The translations under genes and the position numbers were made by a program. Under the pieces are notes generated by a model. That model did no database searches, was not told the origin of the DNA, and saw only the letters and a list, made by a program, of their open reading frames with translations. A DNA stretch of 64,000 bases, from assembly GCA_965215145.1 (NCBI GenBank), contig OZ244038.1, forward strand, positions 620,001 through 684,000, read 5' to 3'. Source of the stretch: G965215145 sp965215145 (GTDB lineage Bacteria; Bacteroidota; Rhodothermia; Rhodothermales; JANQRZ01). Positions 15,155 through 23,482 of the stretch are shown here, one piece after another (position 1 is the first letter of the stretch; every line of letters begins with the position of its first letter).

Positions 15155-17665
15155 ATGCGCTTACTACGTTGCTTCCTCCTCTGCTCCCTCGTTGCCGCAT
15201 CCGCCTTCGCGCAGCCCACGAGGCCGTTTTCGAACGAGTCGGCCTTCGGGGCACGGGCGGCGCCCATCGGGCTGCCATGGGAGCCCTCGGCTACGTCCCC
15301 TGACGACGACCGCTGGAGTGATGCCTTCGCCCTGCCCTATGGGGTAGACGGCGTGCTCGACGCCGTCGCCCTAGCGCCCAATGGGGACGTGTACGTAGGC
15401 GGGCTCTTGAACGTAGCTGGCGGCGTCTTCGCCGACGGGGTGGCCCGGTGGGACGGGGAGCAGTGGCGTGCCCTCAGCGAGGGGCTTGCCGGCTTCTACG
15501 TCGAGGACCTCGCCCTCGACGGGGAGGGTACACTCTACGCGGTCGGGCGCATGGACACGCCTTACCCACGCGATGCCGTCAAGCGTTGGGACGGCACCGA
15601 GTGGGAGACGATCGGCCGGGTCTTCGGTGCCATTGGTACTGGCGGTAGCCCCTTCGCGGCAAGCATCGACAGCGAAGGGCGCCTCCTCGTCGGCGGCAGC
15701 TTCGAGGTGATGGAGGGCGAGGCGACGGCGGGCGTCGCCGTTTGGGACGGGAAGTCGTGGAGCGGCCTCGGCGAGGGCGTCGCCGGCGAGGTGTATGCCG
15801 TCCTACCTACGGACGACGGCGTCCTCTACGTCGGGGGCGAGCTCAGTGGCCTCAGTGGCGGACCGCTCCGTTGGGACGGGAGCGAGTGGCAGCCGCTCGT
15901 CGGGAGCGACGGCAGCGAGATCACGGGAGGGCGGGTCTACGACCTCGCCCTCGGCCCTGACGGCACCCTGTACGCCGGCGGCGAATTCTCCTCCACGATG
16001 GATACCGATCCTGGCGACCGTGTACTCGGTAACGTGGCCGCCTGGGATGGGGAGCGATGGGAGCTTCTACTGGAGTCTCACGACCGCGTCTTCGCTCTCG
16101 CTCTCGATAAGGACGGCTCGTTGGTCGCGGCGGGCCTACTTTGGGAGGGGGCGGGTACCGACGACCTCGCTCCGGCGCACGAGATCCTGCGGTGGGATGG
16201 GGCGGCATGGGAGCCCATCGGTTCCGTCCCGAGTAGTCCCGCCGTCTCTCCCGTCCTCGCAATGGAAGCAGGGCCCGAGGGCGAGCTCTACGCTGTCAGC
16301 GGTTTCGACGCCATCTCAGGTCAGGCTGTCTATGGAGTGGGGCGGTGGGACGGGGAGGCGTGGAGCGGTATCGGCACGGGCGAGGGCGAGGGTGGGGCCT
16401 TCTATGTTCATGCTCTCCTCGCGGACGGGTCCGGCGGCGTTTACGCTGGTGGTGCCTTCACCGCTATCGGTAGCCAAGCTACCAGCGGCTTCGCCTACTG
16501 GGATGGGGAGATGTGGTCAGGGCTCGGGGAGGCGGAACAGGTCTTCATCAAGGACCTGGCAGCCGCGCCGGGTGGGGGGCTCTACGCCGGCGGTAGTAAC
16601 ATCGGGCTCGGTGGCGAGTCCTACAACGTAGCCCGGTGGGACGGCACCGCGTGGGAGCCCTTCCCCCTAATCGTGGGCGGGGGGGAGCCCTATCGGATCA
16701 ACGCCGTCGCCGTGGCCCCGGATGGCACGCTCTACGCCGGCGGCAGGTGCGGCCACGCAGGCACCGACGACCCCTACAACGGCATCGTCAGGTGGGACGG
16801 TGAGGCGTGGGCCCCGCTCCAGAGCGGTCTGACCGTATCCGGGGGGATCTGCGGCGAGGTCACCGCACTCGTCGTCGCCGACGACGGCATCCTCTACGTC
16901 GGGGGGAGGTTCGAGGAGGCCGGCGGTAAGCCCGCGTCCTACGTCGCCCGGTGGGACGGGACCGCTTGGAGCCCCGTCGGGGATAACCTCGACGGCCCCG
17001 GCCAGCGACTCCGCGACCTCTTCATCGCCTCCGACGGAGCGCTCTATGCAGTGGGCGGTTTCTATTCAGGGAACAGCGTGTTGCGGCTAGACGGCTCGTC
17101 TTGGGAAGCTGTCGAGGGCCTCCCAGGAGGTTCGGGCTCCTCCCTCGCGGAGGACGCAGCGGGCAGACTCTACGTCCGAGGCGGTTTCTCTGATGGGAGT
17201 GAGGTGCTCCAGCAGGACGGTGACACGTGGCGGCGGCTCGGCAGCGGGCTCAACCGGTGGACGCGCGCGCTCGCCTTCGAGCCCACGACTGGCGGGCTCT
17301 TCGTCGCTGGGGCCTTCTACGGGGCGGGGGGCAAGGTGTCCGTCGATATCGCCCGGTGGGATACGCGTGGGTCCGTCTCAAACGAGCCGGGGGGGGACCC
17401 AGACGCGCTCGCGCTGGCGCCGGCCTTCCCAAACCCCTTCACCTCCTCGACGGCGCTCTCATTCACCCTACCCGAAGTCGGACGCGCCCGCCTCGCCGTC
17501 TACGACGTGCTTGGCCGCGAGGTCGCTGTGCTGGCTGAAGCGCCACACGCGGCGGGCGAGCACACGGTGACATGGCGGCCGGACGACCTCGCCAGCGGTG
17601 TCTACCTCGTCCGGCTCGAAGCGGGCGGCGCGGCAGCGACGCGGCGGGTGCTCCTCCTCCGCTAG
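15155..17665 (+). CDS. Secreted beta-propeller-like repeat protein with T9SS type A sorting domain
   Basis: An 836-residue exported protein. A signal peptide (LLRCFLLCSLVAASAFA) is followed by some fourteen repeats of about 45-55 residues, each with the pattern xLYVGGxF ... G.VARWDGxxWxxLG, suggesting one or two beta propellers. The last 75 residues are a T9SS sorting domain: FPNPFTSSTALSFTLPE, YDVLGREVAVL and SGVYLVRLEAGG. It would cross the outer membrane by T9SS and be attached to the surface or released. The stop overlaps that of the convergent gene by three bases. Its function is unknown; the repeats resemble those of other large surface proteins in the window. Confidence 0.85.
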   Translation: MRLLRCFLLCSLVAASAFAQPTRPFSNESAFGARAAPIGLPWEPSATSPDDDRWSDAFALPYGVDGVLDAVALAPNGDVYVGGLLNVAGGVFADGVARWDGEQWRALSEGLAGFYVEDLALDGEGTLYAVGRMDTPYPRDAVKRWDGTEWETIGRVFGAIGTGGSPFAASIDSEGRLLVGGSFEVMEGEATAGVAVWDGKSWSGLGEGVAGEVYAVLPTDDGVLYVGGELSGLSGGPLRWDGSEWQPLVGSDGSEITGGRVYDLALGPDGTLYAGGEFSSTMDTDPGDRVLGNVAAWDGERWELLLESHDRVFALALDKDGSLVAAGLLWEGAGTDDLAPAHEILRWDGAAWEPIGSVPSSPAVSPVLAMEAGPEGELYAVSGFDAISGQAVYGVGRWDGEAWSGIGTGEGEGGAFYVHALLADGSGGVYAGGAFTAIGSQATSGFAYWDGEMWSGLGEAEQVFIKDLAAAPGGGLYAGGSNIGLGGESYNVARWDGTAWEPFPLIVGGGEPYRINAVAVAPDGTLYAGGRCGHAGTDDPYNGIVRWDGEAWAPLQSGLTVSGGICGEVTALVVADDGILYVGGRFEEAGGKPASYVARWDGTAWSPVGDNLDGPGQRLRDLFIASDGALYAVGGFYSGNSVLRLDGSSWEAVEGLPGGSGSSLAEDAAGRLYVRGGFSDGSEVLQQDGDTWRRLGSGLNRWTRALAFEPTTGGLFVAGAFYGAGGKVSVDIARWDTRGSVSNEPGGDPDALALAPAFPNPFTSSTALSFTLPEVGRARLAVYDVLGREVAVLAEAPHAAGEHTVTWRPDDLASGVYLVRLEAGGAAATRRVLLLR

Positions 17666-18822
17666 CGCCCCGGCACGCTGAACGCCGAGTCCGCCGCCGT
17701 CGGACGCTCGACCCAGTCGGCGACGAAGACGTTGGTGTCGCGCGAGGGGGCGCGGTCGGCGCGGCGGTTCGAGGCGAACACGAGGCGGTCCCCGCCGAAG
17801 CTGAACATCGGGAAGGCGTCGAACGTGCCGCTGTGCGTCACCCGCTCCAGCCCGCTCCCGTCGAGGTTGACGAGGAAGAGGTCGAACTCGCGCCCGCCCT
17901 CGGCGAGGGTGTGGTGGTTCGAGGCGAAGATGAGCCGCTCCCCGCTCGGGTGGAAGAACGGGGCCCAGTTGGCACCGGGGAGGTCCGTCACCTGCTGGGC
18001 GTTGGAACCGTCGGCGTCGGCGACGAAGAGGTTGAGGGCGCCGGGCTGCACGAGGCCGTCGGCCAGGAGGCTCCGGTAGCGCTCGCCGGCCTCGCCCGTG
18101 GGGCGGCTCGCACGCCAGACGATCTTCGAGCCGTCGGGCGAGAAGAACGCGCCGCCGTCGTAGCCGAGGTCGTCGGTGAGTTGGAGGGCCTCGCCCGTCT
18201 CCGTGTCGAATCGCCACAGCTCGAGGTCGCCGGAGCGCGTCGAGGTGAAGACGACGTAGCGGCCGTCGGGGCTCACGGTGGCCTCGGCGTCGTAGCCCTC
18301 GCCCCCGATCAGCAGCTCGACGTTCTGCCCGTTGGCGTCGGCGGCGTAGATGTCGAAGGTGTCGTAGATCGGCCAGGCGTAGACGCCGGGCGACTCCGGC
18401 GGGGGCGGGCAGGCGGGGCTGGCGGCGTGCGTCGAGGCGTAGACGACGCGGTCGTCCGCGAGGAAGTACCCGCACGTCGTCCGGCCCTCGCCGGTCGAGA
18501 CGAGGCGGTAGCGGTCGCCGTCGGGGAGGGGCTGCCCGTCGGGGCGGAGGACGAACTGCTGGTCGCAGCCCTGCTCGTTGATGGCGGCCCAGTCGCTCTG
18601 CATGATGAGGAGATCGTCGTCGAAGCTCCAGTACGCCTCGGCGTTGTTGCCGCCGAAGGTCAGTTGGCGGATGTTGCGGAGGCGGGTCTCGCCGGGGAAG
18701 CGGAGCGAGTCGGCGGCGGCGTCGTAGGCCGCCGCCGGCTCGGCACCCATCGGCTCGGCGCGGTCGGGGGCGCAGGCGGCGAGTGCGATGGCGAGGGTCA
18801 GCAGGAAGAGCGGGCGGAGCAT
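17662..18822 (-). CDS. TolB-like PD40 beta-propeller lipoprotein
   Basis: A 386-residue protein with a lipoprotein signal (LFLLTLAIALAAC, Cys17). Repeated motifs ATVSPDGRYVVFTSTRSGDLELW, FFSPDGSKIVWRASR and FFHPSGERLIFASNHH are WD40-like PD40 blades as in TolB and dipeptidyl-peptidase propellers. There is no peptidase domain. It probably sits on the outer or inner membrane facing the periplasm and binds a protein or glycan partner. Convergent with the preceding gene, overlapping it by the stop codons. Confidence 0.82.
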   Translation of the reverse strand: MLRPLFLLTLAIALAACAPDRAEPMGAEPAAAYDAAADSLRFPGETRLRNIRQLTFGGNNAEAYWSFDDDLLIMQSDWAAINEQGCDQQFVLRPDGQPLPDGDRYRLVSTGEGRTTCGYFLADDRVVYASTHAASPACPPPPESPGVYAWPIYDTFDIYAADANGQNVELLIGGEGYDAEATVSPDGRYVVFTSTRSGDLELWRFDTETGEALQLTDDLGYDGGAFFSPDGSKIVWRASRPTGEAGERYRSLLADGLVQPGALNLFVADADGSNAQQVTDLPGANWAPFFHPSGERLIFASNHHTLAEGGREFDLFLVNLDGSGLERVTHSGTFDAFPMFSFGGDRLVFASNRRADRAPSRDTNVFVADWVERPTAADSAFSVPGR

Positions 18823-18918
18823 GGGCTGGCGGGTGGCGGGACGGTCTGTGCGGCGGGCGGACCCGGCCGGGAAGTTATGCGTAGGGCCTCCCCGCGCCCC
18901 TCACCCCGCCTTCACCCG

Positions 18919-19731
18919 ATGCCCCACCCGGACGCCCCCGAGGCCAGCCTCGACTTCGACCGCGACGTGGTCGCCGCGAGCCGCGAGCGGCCCGTGCTGG
19001 TGGACTACTGGGCGCCGTGGTGTGGCCCCTGCCGCGCCCTCGGCCCGACGCTGGAAAAGCTGGCCGACGAGGTAGGTGACACATGGGATCTCGTCAAGAT
19101 CAACACGGACGAGCACCCGGCGCTCGCGGCGCAGGCGCAGATCCGCGGCATCCCCACGGTCAAGCTGTTCGCGGGCGGCGAGGTCGTCGGCGAGTTCAGC
19201 GGCGCGCTGCCCGAGCCGGCGCTCCGCCGCTGGCTCGACGAGCACCTTCCGAGCCCCCAGAAGGAGCGGCTGGCCCGCGCGACGGCACTGCTGGAGGCGG
19301 GGGACCGTACCGCTGCCCGGCCGCTCCTCGAAGAAGCCGTCACTGGAGAGCCCGAACATGCGGAGGCGCGGGCGCTGCTGGCCCGGGCGCTCGCGCTCGA
19401 AGACCCCGACCGCGCCGAGGCTCTGGTCGAGGGAGAGCACACGCCTGAGGCCGAGGCCATCCGCACGCTCGCCCGTCTCCTCCGCCTCCCGGCCGAGCCG
19501 AACGGGCTGGAGGAGGCACCCGTCCGCGGCGACTACCTCGCCGCCGCCGGAGCCCTCGCGGGCGGCGACACCGACGCCGCGTTCGACCGGCTCATCGGGG
19601 TGATCCAGCGGGACCGCTCGTTCGACGACGACGGCGCGCGGAAGGCGGCCGTCGCCCTCTTCACCGTGCTCGGCGAGGGGGATCCCGTGGTGCAGAAGCA
19701 CCGCCCCGTCTTCAACCGGAGCCTGTACTGA
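18919..19731 (+). CDS. Thioredoxin-TPR protein (CnoX/YbbN-like)
   Basis: A 270-residue protein with an N-terminal thioredoxin fold carrying the redox-active WCGPC (about residues 33-37), the cis-Pro loop GIPTVKLF, and a helical C-terminal half (about 110-270) with TPR-like repeats. This is the build of E. coli CnoX (YbbN), a chlorine/oxidant-activated holdase working with GroEL. Here the CxxC motif is intact, so it may also be an active oxidoreductase. The gene overlaps the next by one base (TGATG), suggesting coupled translation. Confidence 0.85.
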   Translation: MPHPDAPEASLDFDRDVVAASRERPVLVDYWAPWCGPCRALGPTLEKLADEVGDTWDLVKINTDEHPALAAQAQIRGIPTVKLFAGGEVVGEFSGALPEPALRRWLDEHLPSPQKERLARATALLEAGDRTAARPLLEEAVTGEPEHAEARALLARALALEDPDRAEALVEGEHTPEAEAIRTLARLLRLPAEPNGLEEAPVRGDYLAAAGALAGGDTDAAFDRLIGVIQRDRSFDDDGARKAAVALFTVLGEGDPVVQKHRPVFNRSLY

Positions 19732-20162
19732 TGCCCGAGCCGGCCGCCACCGACCGCCTCGTCCACACCGCCCGCATCGCCGTGCGGTGGGGGGACATGG
19801 ACGCGTTCGGCCACGTCAACAACGCCGTCTACTTCCGCTACTTCGAGCAGGCCCGCATCGAGGCGCTGGACCGTGCCCTCGGTGGCGACTGGCCCGAGGG
19901 CGCCGGCCCCATCCTCGCCGCGACGAGCGCGGAGTTCCGCCGGCCCCTCCGGTTCCCCGCCACCGCTCTCGTCCGCGTCTCCGTCGGCGACCCCGGTCGG
20001 ACCTCGTTCCGTCAGCGGTTCGAGTTGCGGGTCGAGGGCGAGGGCGATGAGCCGTTCGCCACGGGTGACGCTCGCCTCGTGTGGGTGGACGCGAAGACGG
20101 GCCAGCCGATCCCCCTGCCCGACGCCATCCGCGCCACGCTCCCCGACCCCGAGCCTGCCTGA
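19731..20162 (+). CDS. Acyl-CoA thioesterase, YbgC/FadM hot-dog family
   Basis: A 143-residue hot-dog protein with the 4-hydroxybenzoyl-CoA thioesterase-like active-site stretch WGDMDAFGHVNNAVYFRYFEQAR (Asp at about residue 24 and the following helix). It hydrolyses acyl- or aryl-CoA esters in the cytoplasm. Placed ahead of a MaoC hydratase and near the aryl-CoA ligase, it may drain blocked CoA intermediates from the aromatic degradation pathway; thioesterases of this type accompany 2-aminobenzoyl-CoA genes in other bacteria. Confidence 0.87.
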   Translation: MPEPAATDRLVHTARIAVRWGDMDAFGHVNNAVYFRYFEQARIEALDRALGGDWPEGAGPILAATSAEFRRPLRFPATALVRVSVGDPGRTSFRQRFELRVEGEGDEPFATGDARLVWVDAKTGQPIPLPDAIRATLPDPEPA

Positions 20163-20165
20163 ACC

Positions 20166-20618
20166 ATGCTTACCCTCGCTACCATCGCCGACGCCGTCGG
20201 GCAGGAGCTCGGCGTCTCCGACTGGGTCACCGTGGACCAACCCATGATCGACGCCTTCGCCGAGCTCACCGGCGACCGGCAGTGGATCCACACCGACCCC
20301 GCGCGCGCCGCCCGCGAGGCGCCGACCGGGACGACCATCGCACACGGGCTCCTCACGCTGAGCCTGTTGCCGGCCATGCGCAACGCCGTCGGTGTGATCC
20401 CCGAGGACGCCGGCCGGGCGATCAACTACGGTTACGACCGCGTCCGCTTCCTCGCGCCGGTCCCGCCCGGCAGCCGCCTCCGCACGCGCGTCGTGCTCGC
20501 CGCCGCCGAGGAGCGCGGGCAGGGCTGGCTCATCACGACGCAGAACACCGTCGAGGTCGCCGGCGGCGTGAAGCCGGCGATGGTGGCGGACGCGCTCACC
20601 CTGCTCCTGCCCGAGTAG
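20166..20618 (+). CDS. MaoC family dehydratase
   Basis: A 150-residue single hot-dog (R)-specific enoyl-CoA hydratase/dehydratase of the MaoC/NodN kind. The hydratase-2 motif is visible: DAFAELTGDRQWIHTDPARA and PTGTTIAHGLLTLSLLP, with the Asp (in TGDRQWIH) and His expected for catalysis. It starts three bases after the thioesterase stop, so the two are cotranscribed. A role in beta-oxidation-like steps of the nearby pathway is inferred. Confidence 0.88.
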   Translation: MLTLATIADAVGQELGVSDWVTVDQPMIDAFAELTGDRQWIHTDPARAAREAPTGTTIAHGLLTLSLLPAMRNAVGVIPEDAGRAINYGYDRVRFLAPVPPGSRLRTRVVLAAAEERGQGWLITTQNTVEVAGGVKPAMVADALTLLLPE

Positions 20619-20620
20619 CC

Positions 20621-21112
20621 GTGGCCGCGCGCGACCCGCTCGCGGACTACCCCCCGCTCGACGGCCCCGAGCGGTTCCCCGAGGTGTGGGCGTTGGCCTG
20701 GAACCGCCGCGACCCCGAGGCGCTGGCGGCGCTGTTCGACGAGGACGCCGAGTTCGTGAACGTGACCGGGCTCTGGTGGCACAGCCGCACCGCGATCCTG
20801 AAGGCCCACCGCTACGGGCTGGAGACCATCTTCAACGAGTCTGAGCTGACGGTCCGGCGGGTGACGGTGAAGCGGCTGCGGGAGGACGTGGCCGTCGTCC
20901 ACGCACGGATGCGGCTCGTGGGGCAGACGCCGCTCGGTGAGGTCAGGCGGCCGGGCGCTCGTACCACCGTCTTCTCCTTCGTCGTCCACCGGACGAGCGC
21001 AGGCTGGCGCTGTGCCTCCGCCCAGAACACCGACATCGTGCCGGGCATGGAGACGCACATCGTGGACGGCGACGGGCGGTTCGGCGCCGTGGACTACCGC
21101 AGCCGGCCGTGA
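20621..21112 (+). CDS. SgcJ/EcaC-like NTF2-fold protein
   Basis: A 163-residue protein starting with GTG two bases after the MaoC stop. The sequence FPEVWALAWNRRDPEALAALFDEDAEFVNVTGLWWHSRTAIL is typical of SnoaL/DUF4440-like NTF2 folds of the SgcJ/EcaC group, a cone-shaped pocket that may bind or isomerise small molecules. The choice of GTG is based on the tight gene spacing. It is the last gene of this small operon; a strong stem-loop follows. Confidence 0.78.
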   Translation: MAARDPLADYPPLDGPERFPEVWALAWNRRDPEALAALFDEDAEFVNVTGLWWHSRTAILKAHRYGLETIFNESELTVRRVTVKRLREDVAVVHARMRLVGQTPLGEVRRPGARTTVFSFVVHRTSAGWRCASAQNTDIVPGMETHIVDGDGRFGAVDYRSRP

Positions 21113-21118
21113 TCGTCC

Positions 21119-21186
21119 AGCCCGTCCCTCGCGGAGGGCGAGGCCCAGCGGAGCGACCTGCGCTCCGCTCGTCCCTAGGACGGGCT
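21119..21186 (+). terminator. Nested stem-loop after the thioesterase/MaoC operon
   Basis: AGCCCGTCC (21119-21127) pairs with GGACGGGCT (21178-21186), and inside it AGCGGAGCG (21147-21155) pairs perfectly with CGCTCCGCT (21161-21169) around a 5-base loop. There is no T-tract. It probably separates this operon from the downstream SDR gene, as a terminator or mRNA-protecting structure. Confidence 0.4.
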
Positions 21187-21206
21187 CCTAGCGTTGGCGG
21201 TAGCTT

Positions 21207-21251
21207 CTCCACCCCCTCCACCCCCTCCACCCCCTCCACCCCCTCCACCCC
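21207..21251 (+). repeat. Five perfect 9-bp tandem repeats abutting a start codon
   Basis: CTCCACCCC is repeated five times without a mismatch, and the last copy ends one base before the ATG at 21252. It occupies exactly the place of the ribosome binding site, and no purine-rich site is present. Copy-number change by slippage would alter the spacing of upstream signals, so it could vary expression of the SDR. Confidence 0.9.
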
Positions 21252-22079
21252 ATGCTCTTCGAGAACCAGGTCGTCGTCATCACCGGGGCCGGACGCGGGA
21301 TCGGCGCCGCCGCGGCGCGGCTGTTCGCCGAGCACGGCGCGGCCGTCGTCGTCAACGACCTCGATGAGGGGCCGGCGCGGGGCGTGGCGGCCGAGGTCGC
21401 GGCGGTCGGGGGGGAGGCCCACGCCGTCGCCGGGAGCGTGACCGAGGACGGCTTCCCCGAACGGCTGCTCGGCGAGGCCGCCGAGCGGTTCGGGAAGATC
21501 AACGTCCTCGTCAACAACGCCGGGTTCCTGTGGGACGGGATGCTCCACACGATGACCGACGAGCAGTGGCTGCGCGTACTGGAGGTCCACACGTTCGCCC
21601 CGTTCCGGATGATCCGCGCGGCGGCCAAGCACCTCCGCGCCCCCGCCAAGGCCGAGCACGCGGCGGGCCAGGCGCCGAGCGAGAACCGCGTCGTCATCAA
21701 CGTCTCGTCCACCTCGGGGCTGCACGGGAACGTCGGGCAGGCGAACTACGCGACAGCCAAGATGGGCGTGGTCGGGCTGACGAAGACGGTGGCGAAGGAG
21801 TGGGGCCGGTTCGGCGTCCGCTGCAACGCCGTGGCGTTCGGGTTCATCGACACCCGAATGACGCGGCCGAAGGAGACCGGCGAGAAGGTCGAGGTCGGCG
21901 GACAGGAGGTCGTGCAGGGCATCCCCGAGGCCGCACGCGGGCGGGCCTTCACGGCGAACCCGCTGGGGCGGCCGGGCACGGCGGCGGAGGCCGCCGGCGG
22001 GATCGTGCTGATGGCCTCGCCGCTGGCGGGCTACGTCACCGGGCACACCCTCGAGGTCACCGGCGGCGCGGGGATCTGA
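21252..22079 (+). CDS. SDR family oxidoreductase (3-ketoacyl reductase-like)
   Basis: A 275-residue classical short-chain dehydrogenase. The cofactor loop TGAGRGIG (about residues 11-18), the NNAG motif (VLVNNAGF), catalytic Ser in NVSSTSG and the YxxxK in YATAKMG are all present. An acidic residue in VVNDLDEG after the second strand suggests NAD preference. An insertion (residues about 125-145, KAEHAAGQAPSE) precedes the catalytic strand, as in multifunctional-enzyme-type hydroxyacyl-CoA dehydrogenases. It probably oxidises a hydroxyacyl-CoA intermediate of the local pathway. Confidence 0.9.
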   Translation: MLFENQVVVITGAGRGIGAAAARLFAEHGAAVVVNDLDEGPARGVAAEVAAVGGEAHAVAGSVTEDGFPERLLGEAAERFGKINVLVNNAGFLWDGMLHTMTDEQWLRVLEVHTFAPFRMIRAAAKHLRAPAKAEHAAGQAPSENRVVINVSSTSGLHGNVGQANYATAKMGVVGLTKTVAKEWGRFGVRCNAVAFGFIDTRMTRPKETGEKVEVGGQEVVQGIPEAARGRAFTANPLGRPGTAAEAAGGIVLMASPLAGYVTGHTLEVTGGAGI

Positions 22080-22088
22080 GCGCCGGCC

Positions 22089-22478
22089 TCAAGCCGCCGT
22101 CCACGCCACGTCGTACTGCTGCACGAGCGGGTCCCGCGTGACCAGCCGCAGCCCCTCGACCTGCGCCTGCACTACCAGCATTCGGTCGAACGGATCGCGG
22201 TGCAGCGGCGGCAGGTGCTCGACCGCCTGCGCGTGACCGAGCCGGATGTCCAGCTCGTCGAACCGATTCAGTCGGAGCTGGTCCTGTAGGTCGTCGGGGG
22301 CCGAAAGCTTACCGAGGGCGGCCTTGATCGCCATCTCCCACACCGAGGCTGCGCTCACGAAGACGGTGCTGCGGGAGTCTGCGATGGCCGCGCGGGCCTC
22401 CGGCTTGAGGCGCTCCGGCGCGGCGAGGGCCCACAGCAGCGCGTGGGTGTCGAGGAGGAATCGGCTGGACTCAGCCAT
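22089..22478 (-). CDS. PIN-domain toxin, VapC-like
   Basis: A 129-residue PIN ribonuclease. It begins with FLLDTHALLWALAAPERL, holding the first catalytic Asp, and continues with SAASVWEMAIKAALGKL (Glu) and HRDPFDRMLVVQAQVEGLRLVTRD (Asp cluster), the four-acid arrangement of the LDTHALLW subfamily. It overlaps the antitoxin gene by eight bases, a standard toxin-antitoxin layout. It would cleave RNA when the antitoxin is lost. Confidence 0.9.
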   Translation of the reverse strand: MAESSRFLLDTHALLWALAAPERLKPEARAAIADSRSTVFVSAASVWEMAIKAALGKLSAPDDLQDQLRLNRFDELDIRLGHAQAVEHLPPLHRDPFDRMLVVQAQVEGLRLVTRDPLVQQYDVAWTAA

Positions 22479-22731
22479 CGCCCGGCTCGATCCGTGCGGC
22501 CTCGAAACGGTCAGCGACCTCCTCGAGGGGCGCGTCGAAGTCGTCGGCGATCTGGACCCGGCCGCGCCAGGTGCCGAGCGGTCGCGGCGCGCGCTCTTCG
22601 GCCACCACCCGCGTCAGGCGGGCCACGGGCTCGCCCGCCCGCCCGATGATGACGTCCTCGCCGGCCTCGACGCGGCGGAGCAGCTTCGAGAGGTTCGTCT
22701 TCGCCTCGTGAACGTTGACGAGCGTCGCCAT
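22471..22731 (-). CDS. Phd/YefM-family antitoxin
   Basis: An 86-residue protein starting MATLVNVHEAKTNLSKLLRRVEAGEDVIIGRAGEPVARL, the Phd/YefM DNA-binding domain. The C-terminal part (about 50-86) is the toxin-binding tail. It precedes and overlaps the PIN toxin gene and should repress their common promoter, which lies in the 80-bp gap upstream. Confidence 0.9.
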   Translation of the reverse strand: MATLVNVHEAKTNLSKLLRRVEAGEDVIIGRAGEPVARLTRVVAEERAPRPLGTWRGRVQIADDFDAPLEEVADRFEAARIEPGDG

Positions 22732-22811
22732 GCCGGTGGTCGCTTAGCTAGGGTTGGTCCACAACCCCATCGCGCGCCTTCAGTTCCGCCGCTCCGGGCC
22801 TCCGACGGCGT

Positions 22812-23408
<597 letters not shown>

Positions 23409-23482
23409 GGGGGGTGCGGGTTGGGTAGGTCGGGGGAATCCGCCAGAGCGACCCTCCGTTCCGCGCCCGTCGCGCCACGTGG

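Noticed and set aside
21207..21251. Possible CRISPR-like array
   Set aside because: Repeats are 9 bp with no spacers and no cas genes nearby; this is a simple tandem repeat.
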